From: Sedimentitalea sp042687825
GTDB lineage: Bacteria > Pseudomonadota > Alphaproteobacteria > Rhodobacterales > Rhodobacteraceae
Direction of reading: 5' to 3'
Assembly: GCF_042687825.1 (NCBI RefSeq)
Contig: NZ_JBHUQE010000013.1
Span: 29,758 to 93,757 of the forward strand
Length of the DNA: 64,000 bases
Shown here: one piece after another, positions 10,261 to 19,113 of the stretch
Numbering within the stretch: position 1 is the stretch's first letter
Layout of the letters: the number at the start of each line of letters is the position of its first letter
Notes under the pieces: model-generated
Database searches by the model: none
What the model saw: only the letters and a program-made list of their open reading frames with translations
What the model was told of the DNA's origin: nothing
Translations under genes and position numbers: made by a program

Positions 10261-11259
10261 TCAGAAGCTCAGATCCGGGCAGCTGTCATTGTCGTAATAG
10301 CTGACCACATTGGTCTCGCCGTCGATGATGCTCTGGCGCGCGGCTGCGACGGCGGTTTTCATTTCCTCTGTCAGCAAGGCTTCGTTGTTTTCATCTACTG
10401 CGTACCCGACGCCATCTTCGGCCAGACCCAGAACGAAAACACCGGTTTCCACGTCCTCGCCGGCTTTCATGGCGTCATAGACCGCAACATCGACGCGTTT
10501 CAGCATAGAGGTCAGTACCTTGCCCGGATGCAGGTGGTTCTGGTTGCTGTCCACACCGATCGACAGGATGCCTTCGTCCGCGGCGGTCTGCAGAACGCCC
10601 ACGCCGGTTCCGCCGGCGGCGGCATAGATGACATCGGCCCCCTGGCTGATCTGCGCCTTGGTCAGTTCCGAGCCTTTCACCGGGTCGTTCCATGCCGCGG
10701 GCGTGGTGCCGGTCATGTTGGCGATGATCGTTGCTTCCGGGTTCGCGGCCTTGACGCCCTGGGCAAACCCACAGCCAAAGTGGCGGATCAGCGGTACATC
10801 CATGCCGCCGATAAAGCCGACCGTGCCGGATTTGCTGGCCATTGCCGCCAGTATGCCGACCAGATAGCTGCCTTCGTGTTCGGCAAATCCGACCTGACGG
10901 ATGTTCGGCGCATCCAGCCAGGTCACGTCAATCACGACGAACTTTGTATCCGGATAGTCCGGCGCCACCGAACTGAGCGGATCGGCCATGGCAAAGCCCA
11001 TCGTGATCACCGGGTTTGCCCCGGCCTCGGCAAAGCGCCGCAGCGCCTGTTCGCGCTGGGCTTCGGATTGCATTTCGATCTCGCGGAACGTGCCGCCGGT
11101 TTCCTCGGCCCAGCGTTGCGCTCCATTGAACGCCGCTTCGTTGAACGACTTGTCGAACTTACCGCCCAGATCAAAGATCAGGGCCGGCTCGGCCATGGCG
11201 GTACCTGCGGCCAGCGCAAGGCTGGCAACGGCACCCATCAGGGGTTTCATAACGGACAT
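10261..11259 (-). CDS. BMP-family substrate-binding lipoprotein/periplasmic protein
   Basis: The 332-residue protein has a signal peptide (MSVMKPLMGAVASLALAAGT, cleavage after AMA) without a lipobox cysteine, so it is probably free in the periplasm. The BMP/Med fold is shown by PALIFDLGGKFDKSFNEAAF and by DVIYAAAGGTGVGVLQ, GVDSNQNH and the two Cys near IRHFGCGF and DNDSCPDLSF. It delivers substrate, probably nucleosides, to the ABC importer encoded downstream. ATG 11259 follows GGGAGAG at good spacing. It is first in the operon and is followed two bases later by the ATPase gene. Confidence 0.9.
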   Translation of the reverse strand: MSVMKPLMGAVASLALAAGTAMAEPALIFDLGGKFDKSFNEAAFNGAQRWAEETGGTFREIEMQSEAQREQALRRFAEAGANPVITMGFAMADPLSSVAPDYPDTKFVVIDVTWLDAPNIRQVGFAEHEGSYLVGILAAMASKSGTVGFIGGMDVPLIRHFGCGFAQGVKAANPEATIIANMTGTTPAAWNDPVKGSELTKAQISQGADVIYAAAGGTGVGVLQTAADEGILSIGVDSNQNHLHPGKVLTSMLKRVDVAVYDAMKAGEDVETGVFVLGLAEDGVGYAVDENNEALLTEEMKTAVAAARQSIIDGETNVVSYYDNDSCPDLSF

Positions 11260-11409
11260 CTGGACTCTCCCGGTTGTTTTTCTTTGGAGCCGCCGAGAAG
11301 CTTCCCGTTGGCCCGATCATGCGTACATATCTGCCGTGACAGGCCAAATAAGCACGCAGGCGGCGCTGCCGGTCAACATGTTTCGTGTTGTGAGAGCGGT
11401 ATTTGCGGG

Positions 11410-11829
11410 TTATCCGGGCGTCAACTCGCAGCACATCAGCACCGCATCGACGGCGCTGCCATCGCGGCGCGGATAATAGCCAGGGCGCAGTCCGCTGCGT
11501 CGATAGCCGCACGCCGTGTACAGCGCCAGCGCCGGCCTGTTATCTGCCGCAACGTCAAGAAATCCGCGCGCCGCGCCCAGACCGCGCGCGGTCTGGTGCC
11601 AGGTCCGCATGCAGGCTCTGGCCAGGCCACGCCGCTGCATGTGCGGGTGGGTGGCGATGGTCAGCAATTCCGCCTCATCGGCGATCACGCGGATCAGCGC
11701 GAAACAATCGCGGTCGCCGATGGCATGGCAGAACCGCTGCGACAGCAGGTCAGCGAATTCGCTCGCCGTCCAGGGCCGGGCCTGTCGAAAGGCGGCAGCG
11801 TGGGTGGCCGCCATGTCTTGCGGTGTCAT
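11410..11829 (-). CDS. rimI: Ribosomal-protein-alanine N-acetyltransferase RimI
   Basis: The 139-residue protein has the GNAT fold: acetyl-CoA binding loop HPHMQRRGLARACMR (Q/R-x-x-G-x-A) and the C-terminal FLDVAADNRPALALYTACGY strand-helix. RimI acetylates the N-terminus of ribosomal protein S18 and its gene commonly follows tsaB, as here. The start at ATG 11829 overlaps the tsaB stop by four bases (ATGA). A longer in-frame ORF reaching 12258 lies inside tsaB and is not the gene. Confidence 0.88.
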   Translation of the reverse strand: MTPQDMAATHAAAFRQARPWTASEFADLLSQRFCHAIGDRDCFALIRVIADEAELLTIATHPHMQRRGLARACMRTWHQTARGLGAARGFLDVAADNRPALALYTACGYRRSGLRPGYYPRRDGSAVDAVLMCCELTPG

Positions 11830-12428
11830 CCGTCCAACAGCGCCGGTGGCGTGTCCCGAGACGGCGCCGCATCTGCGGCGCGGGCATAGAGCGGCGCAGG
11901 TGGCACAGTGGTGTCGCGCCAGTTGGCGGCCGCAATGCGGGCGATTGCCTCGGCCAGACCCGGCGGGCTGGGGTCGGTCAATAGCGCATGACGGGCGATA
12001 CTCGCAGCCTCGCTGCGGGGCAACAGCCGGGGCGCGGCGCGAAGATCGCCGGGGTCGCACAGATAGACCTGATCGCGGGGCGCCGGGATGGCCGGCACGC
12101 GATCCGGATCCAGCCAGGCGCGCGCCTGGCAGCCGGAGACGCCGACCGCCGGGATGTTCAGCGCCAGCGCCAGTCCGCGCGCTGCCGAAACGGCGATGCG
12201 GATTCCGGTGAAATTGCCCGGCCCGATCCCGACGCCAAGTGCCGTCAGATCGCGCCACGATGCGCCGCCTTCACTCAGAATTTCTTCCAGCAGCGGGATC
12301 AACCGTTCCGCCTGTCCGCGGGTCATGTCCTCGCGGCGATCCGCCAGCAGACGATCGCCGGACAGCAAAGCGGCCGCGCAATGCGCGGCCGATGTGTCAA
12401 AAGCCAGGATCAGCGCCTCGGACGTCAT
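11826..12428 (-). CDS. tsaB: tRNA threonylcarbamoyladenosine biosynthesis protein TsaB
   Basis: The 200-residue protein opens with ILAFDTSAAHCAAALL, the actin/Hsp70-like nucleotide fold of TsaB, followed by AERLIPLLEEIL and LGVGIGPGNFTGIRIAVSAARGLAL, the helix that dimerises with TsaD. TsaB is the non-catalytic partner in t6A37 formation on ANN-decoding tRNAs. The start at ATG 12428 places the conserved strand at the N-terminus. The gene is coupled to rimI downstream. Confidence 0.9.
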   Translation of the reverse strand: MTSEALILAFDTSAAHCAAALLSGDRLLADRREDMTRGQAERLIPLLEEILSEGGASWRDLTALGVGIGPGNFTGIRIAVSAARGLALALNIPAVGVSGCQARAWLDPDRVPAIPAPRDQVYLCDPGDLRAAPRLLPRSEAASIARHALLTDPSPPGLAEAIARIAAANWRDTTVPPAPLYARAADAAPSRDTPPALLDG

Positions 12429-12448
12429 CGGATGCTCGGCGCCGGCGC

Positions 12449-13012
12449 TCAGACGGCGACCGGGCGCACCTCGGTCACTTCGGGAATGTAATGGCGCAAC
12501 AGGTTCTCGATGCCCATTTTCAGGGTCAGGGTCGAGGACGGGCAACCGGCGCAGGCCCCCTGCATATGCAGATAGACGACGCCGCGCTCAAAGCCGTGAA
12601 AGGTGATGTCGCCGCCGTCCTGAGCCACGGCTGGGCGCACGCGACTGTCCAGCAATTCCTTGATCTGGTTGACGATCTCGGCATCCTCGCCGCTGTGTTC
12701 GGCATGGCCCGACGCGGATTGCTGACCGCTGTCGATCACCGGTTGGCCGGATTGGTAATGCTCCATCACCGCGCCCAGGATCGCCGGTTTCAGGTGGTCC
12801 CATTCGACATCGTCCGATTTCGTGACGGTGACGAAATCGTTGCCGAAAAACACACCCGAAACGCCCTGAACGGCAAAGATGCGCTGTGCCAGTGGCGATT
12901 TCTGCGCCGCGTCTGCCGTCGGGAAATCCGCCGTTCCCGCTTCGAGAACGGTCTGACCGGGCAGGAACTTGAGAGTCGCGGGGTTGGGTGTGGACTCGGT
13001 CTGGATGAACAT
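12449..13012 (-). CDS. NFU-type iron-sulfur cluster carrier protein
   Basis: The 187-residue protein has the N-terminal Nfu/NfuA domain (MFIQTESTPNPATLKFLPGQ) and a C-terminal NifU-like domain (about 100-185) with the cluster-binding CxxC in GACAGCPSS. It carries and delivers 4Fe-4S clusters to client enzymes in the cytosol. It lies 20 bases upstream of tsaB on the same strand. The length and both domains match the alphaproteobacterial and mitochondrial NFU1 type. Confidence 0.9.
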   Translation of the reverse strand: MFIQTESTPNPATLKFLPGQTVLEAGTADFPTADAAQKSPLAQRIFAVQGVSGVFFGNDFVTVTKSDDVEWDHLKPAILGAVMEHYQSGQPVIDSGQQSASGHAEHSGEDAEIVNQIKELLDSRVRPAVAQDGGDITFHGFERGVVYLHMQGACAGCPSSTLTLKMGIENLLRHYIPEVTEVRPVAV

Positions 13013-13119
13013 GGCGTGACTCCGGTTGCTTGCTCTGGATATGCGCCCGCGTCAGGGACAAGTCAAGGTTTGGAACGGTTCTAAACTATGCGCCGCGATC
13101 CGGCGCTCCGCAACCGGCG

Positions 13120-13575
13120 TCAGGTAATCGCCTCAAGCTTTTCCTTGCTCAGATCGCCGGGCACGATGGTGATCGGGATCGGCAGCGATCCCGAGGCCCG
13201 GGTCAGTTGCGAAACCAGCGGTCCGGGCCCTTTCTTGTCGGTGCCGGCCCCCAGAACCAGAACGCCGATCTCGGGGTCTTCCTTGATCTGGGCGATGATC
13301 TCGGGCACCGCCTCGCCTTCGCGGATCACCAGTTCCGGATCGACGCCCTGACGGTCGCGCATCCATTTCGCAAAGACCTCGAAATGCGCGTGGATGCGCT
13401 CGCGGGCTTCTTCGCGCATGACTTCGGCGACACCGATCCAGTGGTTGAACTCGTCGGGCGGAATGATCGACAGGATCGCCACTGCGCCGTCGGTATGGGC
13501 GGCCCGCATGGCCGCGAAGCGCATGGCGTTCAGGCATTCGCGGCTGTCATCCAGGACGACAAGAAACTTGCGCAT
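13120..13575 (-). CDS. UspA-family universal stress protein
   Basis: The 151-residue protein has a single Usp domain: N-terminal MRKFLVVLDDSRECLNAMRF, and the ATP-binding-like C-terminal stretch GVLVLGAGTDKKGPGPLVSQL followed by LPIPITIVPG. The motif is close to the G-2x-G-9x-G(S/T) pattern of nucleotide-binding Usp proteins but not a perfect match. Its exact role is unknown. It is transcribed toward nfu and diverges from the FkbM methyltransferase gene. Confidence 0.8.
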   Translation of the reverse strand: MRKFLVVLDDSRECLNAMRFAAMRAAHTDGAVAILSIIPPDEFNHWIGVAEVMREEARERIHAHFEVFAKWMRDRQGVDPELVIREGEAVPEIIAQIKEDPEIGVLVLGAGTDKKGPGPLVSQLTRASGSLPIPITIVPGDLSKEKLEAIT

Positions 13576-13787
13576 GGCGGTATTCCCCTTTGCGCCGCGA
13601 TCATGCCGCAGCGGCCGGGCGCTGGCAATGACCTAGACACAGAGAATCCGGCGGCGCGGGCAGGGGGAGGGCGCTGGCGGTTTCCCGCAATCGCGCATCG
13701 GACCGGTTCGCCACGTTGACTGTACGGGAATGACATGGGCTAAGGCGGGATCGAGGATGGGACGAAACCGGCGGCAGCGCGGGCGGC

Positions 13788-14633
13788 ATGGGGCTGAGAA
13801 GTGTTCTGGCGAAACTGGTGGCAGACCGGGTGATGGCCGGCACGCGGACCCGGCGCGCCGTGATGGACCGTCTTGCCGGTGACGGCATCCGGTTTCTCAA
13901 GGAGGCGCCTGACCATACCGTCGCGTTCTTTCCCAGCGACGTGATCGGGCGCCAGATTCTTGAAACCGGCGAGTTTTTGCGCCAGGCCGTTCGCGACCTG
14001 CGGGCGCATCTAGAGCAGAACCGGTGTTTTCGGCCCGGGATGACGGTGCTGGAAATCGGTGCAAATATCGGCACGCAGACGATCTATTTCTTTCGGGATT
14101 TGGATTGCGCCCGGCTGATTGCGTTAGAACCCGACCCAGACAATCTGCGCGTACTGACGCATAACATGGCGCTGAACGGTCTGACGGACAGGATCGAGCC
14201 GTTGGCCCTGGCTGCCTCGGACCGCGCCGGCCAGGCGCAGTTCACCCGCAACCTGCTGAACCGGGGCGGCTCGGGGCTGGGCGACGGCACCCGGCGCGGC
14301 ACGGACAGCGAATCGTTTTCGGTCGACGTGGTGGGCATCGACGATCTGCTGCGCGCCCGTGGACAGGGCCCCGAGACGATCGATCTGGTCTGGATGGATG
14401 TGGAAGGACATGAACTGGCCGCGCTCCGGGGAATGACCCAGCTGATGAAAACCGCCCGTCCGCCGGTCTTTCTGGAATACACCCCGTCGGCGGACCCGGA
14501 ACGCGCCCGCGCCATGCGAGATCTGTTGTTCGGCACCTACGGACAGGTTTGCCTCTACGATGTCGCGTTTCGCCCTCTGTCAAAAAAAGACTTTGCCGCA
14601 TTGTCCCGTCAGGTCGATCTGCTGGCGATCTGA
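13788..14633 (+). CDS. FkbM-family SAM-dependent methyltransferase
   Basis: The 281-residue protein has the FkbM layout: SAM-binding VLEIGANIGTQTIYF at about residues 87-101, the acidic residue in LIALEPDPDNLRVLTHNM, and DLVWMDVEGHELAALRGM near the C-terminus. These enzymes O-methylate sugars or polyketides; the substrate here is unknown. It stands just upstream of rplO, an unusual place inside the ribosomal protein region, so it may be transcribed with or against a separate rplO promoter in the 144-base gap. Confidence 0.82.
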   Translation: MGLRSVLAKLVADRVMAGTRTRRAVMDRLAGDGIRFLKEAPDHTVAFFPSDVIGRQILETGEFLRQAVRDLRAHLEQNRCFRPGMTVLEIGANIGTQTIYFFRDLDCARLIALEPDPDNLRVLTHNMALNGLTDRIEPLALAASDRAGQAQFTRNLLNRGGSGLGDGTRRGTDSESFSVDVVGIDDLLRARGQGPETIDLVWMDVEGHELAALRGMTQLMKTARPPVFLEYTPSADPERARAMRDLLFGTYGQVCLYDVAFRPLSKKDFAALSRQVDLLAI

Positions 14634-14777
14634 CGGAACAAGACACCCTTGATCCAACCGGCCACGCCGTCTATACGCGCCCGGTGGACCCGTGGGGTCC
14701 GCACGACTCACTGTATATAACGCCGCGTCTGACCGCTCCCGTCGCTGGGGGTCATTTCCGGCAGAAGGAGAAGCGAC

Positions 14778-15251
14778 ATGAAATTGCATGAACTGCGCGA
14801 CAACGACGGTGCAACCAAAAAACGCAAGCGTATCGGCCGTGGTCCCGGCTCGGGCACCGGCAAGACCGGCGGCCGTGGCATCAAGGGCCAGAAGTCGCGT
14901 TCGGGTGTGGCCATCAACGGCTATGAGGGCGGCCAGATGCCGCTGTACCAGCGCCTGCCAAAGCGCGGCTTCAACAAGCCCAACCGCAAGTCCTTTGCCG
15001 TCGTGAACCTGGGTCTGATCCAGAAATTCATCGACGCCAAGAAACTGGACGCGGGTTCGGCCATCACCGAGGACGCGCTGGTCGCCTCCGGTCTGGTGCG
15101 GCGCAAGCTGGACGGTGTTCGGGTTCTGGCCAAGGGCGACATCACCTCCAAGGTGGACCTGCAGGTCACCGGCGCCAGCAAATCGGCCGTTGCCGCGGTC
15201 GAGAAAGCGGGCGGCTCACTGACGGTCACAACTGCGACCGCAGCAGAATAA
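14778..15251 (+). CDS. rplO: 50S ribosomal protein L15
   Basis: The 157-residue protein is L15: MKLHELRDNDGATKKRKRIG, then GRGPGSGTGKTGGRGIKGQK, and MPLYQRLPKRGFNKP. It binds 23S rRNA in the large subunit. AGAAGGAGAAGCGAC gives a strong ribosome-binding site. The usual upstream partners rpsE and rpmD are not in view; an FkbM methyltransferase gene lies there instead. secY follows as usual. Confidence 0.97.
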   Translation: MKLHELRDNDGATKKRKRIGRGPGSGTGKTGGRGIKGQKSRSGVAINGYEGGQMPLYQRLPKRGFNKPNRKSFAVVNLGLIQKFIDAKKLDAGSAITEDALVASGLVRRKLDGVRVLAKGDITSKVDLQVTGASKSAVAAVEKAGGSLTVTTATAAE

Positions 15252-15361
15252 CGGGTTGTGAGCGGCTGCCATGCCGCTTACATATCCCCAAGTTTTCCCA
15301 TGACGCCGCCCGAGCCGGAAAACGGTTCCGGGCGGCGCTCGCATAAAAGAGACCGCATTTC

Positions 15362-16726
15362 ATGGTATCAGCAGCAGAACAAATGGCGGCGAACACAAGC
15401 TGGTCTTCGCTGGGCAAAGCGACCGACCTGCGCAATCGCATCCTGTTCACCCTCGGGCTATTGATCGTCTATCGCCTTGGCACTTTCATTCCGGTGCCGG
15501 GCATTGACGGCGTCGCCCTGCGCGAATTCATGGAACAGGCGGGGCAGGGCATCGGCGGCATGGTCAGCATGTTCACTGGCGGCGCGCTGGGCCGGATGGG
15601 CATCTTTGCCCTGGGCATCATGCCCTATATCAGCGCCTCGATCATCGTGCAGCTGCTGACCTCGATGGTGCCGGCGCTGGAGCAGCTCAAGAAAGAGGGC
15701 GAACAGGGCCGCAAGAAGATCAACCAGTATACCCGGTTCGGCACCGTGGCGCTGGCCACAGTGCAGGCCTATGGGTTGGCGGTCAGTCTGGAATCGGGCG
15801 ATCTGGCAACCGATCCCGGCATGTTCTTCCGTATGTCCACCATGATCACCCTGGTCGGGGGCACCATGTTCCTGATGTGGCTGGGCGAGCAGATCACCGC
15901 GCGCGGCATCGGCAACGGCATCTCGCTGATCATCTTTGTCGGCATCATCGCCGAAGTTCCGGCCGCCATCGCGCAGTTCCTGGCCAGCGGTCGTTCCGGC
16001 GCGGTCAGCCCGGCGGTGATCATTGGTGTCATCGTGATGGTGATCGCCACGATCACCTTCGTGGTGTTCATGGAGCGCGCCCTGCGCAAGATCCACATCC
16101 AGTATCCGCGCCGCCAGGTCGGGATGAAAGTCTATGACGGCGGCTCCAGCCACCTGCCGGTCAAGGTCAACCCCGCGGGCGTCATCCCGGCGATCTTCGC
16201 CAGTTCGCTGCTGCTGTTGCCGGTGACGATCTCGACCTTTTCGTCCGGCACGGCGACGGGGCCAATCATGTCCTGGCTGTTGGCCAATTTCGGCCCGGGC
16301 CAGCCGCTCTATCTGCTGTTCTTTGTTAGCATGATCGTGTTCTTTGCCTATTTCTATACCTTCAACGTGTCGTTCAAACCGGACGAGGTGGCAGACAACC
16401 TGAAGAACCAGAACGGGTTCGTGCCGGGTATCCGGCCGGGCAAGAAGACCGCGGAATACCTGGAATACGTGGTCAACCGTGTGCTGGTGCTGGGGGCGGC
16501 CTATCTGGCGGCCGTGTGCCTGCTGCCGGAAATTCTGCGCGGTCAGTTCGCCATTCCGTTCTATTTCGGCGGCACCTCGGTGCTGATCGTGGTCAGCGTG
16601 ACGATGGACACGATCCAGCAAGCCCAGAGCCATCTGCTGGCGCATCAGTACGAAGGCCTGATCGAGAAATCGCAGCTGCGCGGCAAAAGCAAGAAACGCG
16701 GTCGACGCGGACCCGCCAGGCGCTGA
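15362..16726 (+). CDS. secY: Protein translocase channel subunit SecY
   Basis: The 454-residue protein has ten membrane helices and SecY landmarks: RLGTFIPVPGIDGVALREFM, GRMGIFALGIMPYISASIIV, KGGT-type lumen segment VKVNPAGVIPAIFASSLLLL, and the cytoplasmic loop FVPGIRPGKKTAEYLEYV. It forms the SecYEG channel in the cytoplasmic membrane. Start ATG 15362 gives a normal N-terminus; ATG 15383 is possible. adk, the usual next gene, is absent. Confidence 0.97.
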   Translation: MVSAAEQMAANTSWSSLGKATDLRNRILFTLGLLIVYRLGTFIPVPGIDGVALREFMEQAGQGIGGMVSMFTGGALGRMGIFALGIMPYISASIIVQLLTSMVPALEQLKKEGEQGRKKINQYTRFGTVALATVQAYGLAVSLESGDLATDPGMFFRMSTMITLVGGTMFLMWLGEQITARGIGNGISLIIFVGIIAEVPAAIAQFLASGRSGAVSPAVIIGVIVMVIATITFVVFMERALRKIHIQYPRRQVGMKVYDGGSSHLPVKVNPAGVIPAIFASSLLLLPVTISTFSSGTATGPIMSWLLANFGPGQPLYLLFFVSMIVFFAYFYTFNVSFKPDEVADNLKNQNGFVPGIRPGKKTAEYLEYVVNRVLVLGAAYLAAVCLLPEILRGQFAIPFYFGGTSVLIVVSVTMDTIQQAQSHLLAHQYEGLIEKSQLRGKSKKRGRRGPARR

Positions 16727-17116
16727 GCGCCGGTGCATCGGGACCTTGGCCTGTACAGGTGGTCCCGCAACCGGGTCCGACGGATTGTACCGGTCCGCCC
16801 GTGCTGTTCGGTTTGAACCCGTCGGGTTGAACCTGTCGAACCGGTCCGCTGGCGTCCCCCGAAGTGCAGGGGGGGGACGACGATTTGGGGCGGTGGTTGT
16901 TTTTCGGACCGCCGCAGCCCGGTGCCGCAGGGTTCGATCCGCGCTTTCCGAGGGGTGCTTTCTGACGCTTTACGTATGGTAAATGCCGCACTGCCGCGTG
17001 AGGCGGTGAATCGGGGGTTGACGCGGTTTGGGATTACTCCTACCTACCGCCATCTCTGCAAGAGAATCAATCATGCCGTGCGGATCGCAACCGCCCTGCA
17101 AACATGGACAATGCGA

Positions 17117-17143
17117 AGGCCCGGCGGCATCCGCCTCGGGCCT
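17117..17143 (+). promoter_or_regulatory. Leader hairpin 1 upstream of rpsM
   Basis: AGGCCCG (17117-17123) pairs with CGGGCCT (17137-17143), with an inner GCGG/CCGC pair and a CAT loop. It lies about 60 bases before the rpsM start. It has no clean U-tract, so a leader structure is more likely than a simple terminator. Confidence 0.5.
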
Positions 17144-17158
17144 GATGTTGTGAAAAAA

Positions 17159-17178
17159 GGTTCCGGAACTACGGAACC
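17159..17178 (+). promoter_or_regulatory. Leader hairpin 2 just upstream of the rpsM ribosome-binding site
   Basis: GGTTCCG (17159-17165) and CGGAACC (17172-17178) form a perfect 7-bp stem with a six-base loop. AAAAGGAAAG, the rpsM ribosome-binding site, follows within ten bases. Position next to the first gene of the operon suggests a possible site for autogenous control by a ribosomal protein; this is inference. Confidence 0.5.
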
Positions 17179-17200
17179 GCAACGAAAAGGAAAGTGACAC

Positions 17201-17569
17201 GTGGCACGTATTGCCGGCGTAAACATCCCGACTGCCAAGCGGGTCCCCATCGCCCTCACCTATATCACCGGAATTGGCAACGCGACCGCCAAATCCATCT
17301 GCGAAGCCGTGGGCATCGAGCCCTCGCGCCGCGTCAACGAACTGAGCGACAGCGAAGTTCTGCAGATCCGCGAACATATCGACGCCAATTGCAACGTCGA
17401 GGGCGACCTGCGCCGCGAAACCCAGATGAACATCAAACGTCTGATGGATCTTGGCTGCTATCGTGGCCTGCGGCATCGCCGCAATCTGCCGGTACGCGGT
17501 CAGCGGACCCACACCAATGCCCGTACACGCAAAGGCCCCGCAAAGGCCATTGCCGGCAAGAAGAAATAA
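17201..17569 (+). CDS. rpsM: 30S ribosomal protein S13
   Basis: The 122-residue protein is S13: ARIAGVNIPTAKRVPIALTY, ITGIGNATAKSICEAVGIEP and the C-terminal LPVRGQRTHTNARTRKGPAK. It starts with GTG after AAAAGGAAAG. S13 sits in the 30S head and contacts the P-site tRNA. It is the first gene of the alpha-type operon here because adk is missing upstream. Confidence 0.97.
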   Translation: MARIAGVNIPTAKRVPIALTYITGIGNATAKSICEAVGIEPSRRVNELSDSEVLQIREHIDANCNVEGDLRRETQMNIKRLMDLGCYRGLRHRRNLPVRGQRTHTNARTRKGPAKAIAGKKK

Positions 17570-17581
17570 GGGGGCGGATCG

Positions 17582-17971
17582 ATGGCACGCGACAAGACAC
17601 GCACCAAGCGCAAAGAGCGCAAGAACATTGCCGCCGGTGTGGCGCATGTGAACAGCAGCTTCAACAATACCAAGATCCTGATCTCGGACGTTCAGGGCAA
17701 CGCGATCAGTTGGTCTTCGGCCGGCACGATGGGGTTCAAGGGATCGCGCAAGTCGACCCCCTATGCCGCCCAGATGGCCGCCGAAGACGCCGGCAAGAAG
17801 GCACAGGAACACGGCGTGAAAACGCTGGAAGTCGAAGTGCAGGGACCCGGATCGGGCCGCGAAAGCGCGCTGCGTGCGTTGGCAGCCGTTGGCTTCAATA
17901 TCACGTCGATCCGCGACGTCACGCCGATTGCCCACAACGGTTGCCGTCCGCCGAAACGCCGCCGCGTTTAA
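17582..17971 (+). CDS. rpsK: 30S ribosomal protein S11
   Basis: The 129-residue protein is S11: AAGVAHVNSSFNNTKILISD, GNAISWSSAGTMGFKGSRKS and the conserved C-terminal DVTPIAHNGCRPPKRRRV. It is a 30S platform protein. It follows rpsM by 12 bases in the same operon; a terminator-like hairpin separates it from rpoA. Confidence 0.97.
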   Translation: MARDKTRTKRKERKNIAAGVAHVNSSFNNTKILISDVQGNAISWSSAGTMGFKGSRKSTPYAAQMAAEDAGKKAQEHGVKTLEVEVQGPGSGRESALRALAAVGFNITSIRDVTPIAHNGCRPPKRRRV

Positions 17972-17986
17972 GGACCGAATTCTGGA

Positions 17987-18020
17987 CTGGGGTCGCGTGT
18001 TTTCGCACGACCCCAGTTTG
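17987..18020 (+). terminator. Terminator-like hairpin between rpsK and rpoA
   Basis: CTGGGGTCG (17987-17995) pairs with CGACCCCAG (18008-18016), followed by TTTG. It lies inside an operon that normally continues to rpoA, so it probably attenuates or protects the transcript end and does not fully stop transcription. Confidence 0.55.
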
Positions 18021-18086
18021 TCGTTTTGAAACCTCGGGCGCTTGCATCTGACAGGTCATGGGATGCGGGCAGGAATGGAGGGACAC

Positions 18087-19103
18087 ATGATCCACAAGAA
18101 TTGGGCAGAGCTGATCAAACCGACTCAGCTGGACGTGAAACCCGGCAATGATCCGGCGCGCCAGGCGACCGTCGTGGCCGAGCCGCTGGAACGGGGTTTC
18201 GGCCTGACGCTGGGCAATGCCCTGCGCCGCATCCTGATGAGCAGCCTGCAGGGCGGTGCGATCACCAGTGTTCAGATCGACAATGTGCTGCACGAGTTCT
18301 CGTCGGTGGCCGGCGTGCGCGAGGACGTGACCGACATCGTCCTGAACCTCAAGGGCGTCAGCCTGCGCATGGAAGTCGAAGGCCCCAAGCGCCTGTCGAT
18401 CCAGGCCAAGGGTCCTGCCGTGGTGACTGCCGGGGATATCAGCGAAAGCGCCGGGATCGAGATCCTGAACCGTGATCACGTGATCTGTCATCTGGATGAC
18501 GGTGCTGATTTGTTCGTGGAGCTGACAGTCAACACCGGCAAGGGCTATGTCTCGGCAGAAAAGAACAAGCCCGAGGATGCGCCCATCGGTCTGATTCCGA
18601 TCGATGCGATCTATTCGCCGGTCAAGAAGGTCAGCTATGACGTGCAGCCGACCCGCGAAGGCCAGGTGCTGGATTATGACAAGCTGACCATGAAGATCGA
18701 GACCGATGGGTCGATCACGCCGGATGACGCGGTGGCCTTTGCCGCGCGCATCCTGCAGGATCAGTTGTCGATCTTTGTCAATTTCGACGAACCGGAAAGC
18801 GCCAGCCGTCAGGATGACGATGATGGTCTCGAGTTCAACCCGCTGCTGCTTAAGAAGGTGGACGAACTGGAACTGTCGGTGCGCTCGGCGAACTGTCTGA
18901 AGAACGACAACATCGTCTATATCGGCGATCTGATCCAGAAAACCGAAGCCGAGATGCTGCGCACGCCGAATTTTGGCCGCAAGTCGCTGAACGAGATCAA
19001 AGAGGTTTTGTCCGGCATGGGGCTGCACCTCGGTATGGATGTCGAGGACTGGCCGCCCGACAATATCGAGGATCTGGCAAAGAAATTCGAAGACGCCTTC
19101 TGA
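18087..19103 (+). CDS. rpoA: DNA-directed RNA polymerase alpha subunit
   Basis: The 338-residue protein has the N-terminal assembly domain (MIHKNWAELIKPTQLDV, then ERGFGLTLGNALRRILMSSL) and, after an acidic linker, the C-terminal domain with KKVDELELSVRSANCLKNDN and RTPNFGRKSLNEIKEVL, which contacts UP elements and activators. The start is ATG 18087 after GGAGGGAC; an in-frame extension to 18042 is not part of the protein. Length matches alphaproteobacterial RpoA. Confidence 0.97.
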   Translation: MIHKNWAELIKPTQLDVKPGNDPARQATVVAEPLERGFGLTLGNALRRILMSSLQGGAITSVQIDNVLHEFSSVAGVREDVTDIVLNLKGVSLRMEVEGPKRLSIQAKGPAVVTAGDISESAGIEILNRDHVICHLDDGADLFVELTVNTGKGYVSAEKNKPEDAPIGLIPIDAIYSPVKKVSYDVQPTREGQVLDYDKLTMKIETDGSITPDDAVAFAARILQDQLSIFVNFDEPESASRQDDDDGLEFNPLLLKKVDELELSVRSANCLKNDNIVYIGDLIQKTEAEMLRTPNFGRKSLNEIKEVLSGMGLHLGMDVEDWPPDNIEDLAKKFEDAF

Positions 19104-19113
19104 AGGCGTCGGC

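Larger units (their letters stand above)
16727..17200 (+). other. 474-bp spacer between secY and rpsM, in place of adk
   Basis: No credible gene lies here. The segment after secY is rich in short GC repeats (ACCGGTCCGC occurs twice; GGTTTGAACCC-GTC-GGGTTGAACC is a hairpin-like repeat near 16810-16835). A possible promoter is TTGACG at 17018-17023 with TACCTA at 17041-17046, a 17-base spacer, though the -10 match is poor. Two hairpins follow before rpsM. The region looks like a terminator-like zone of secY plus a long leader for the rpsM operon. Confidence 0.55.
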
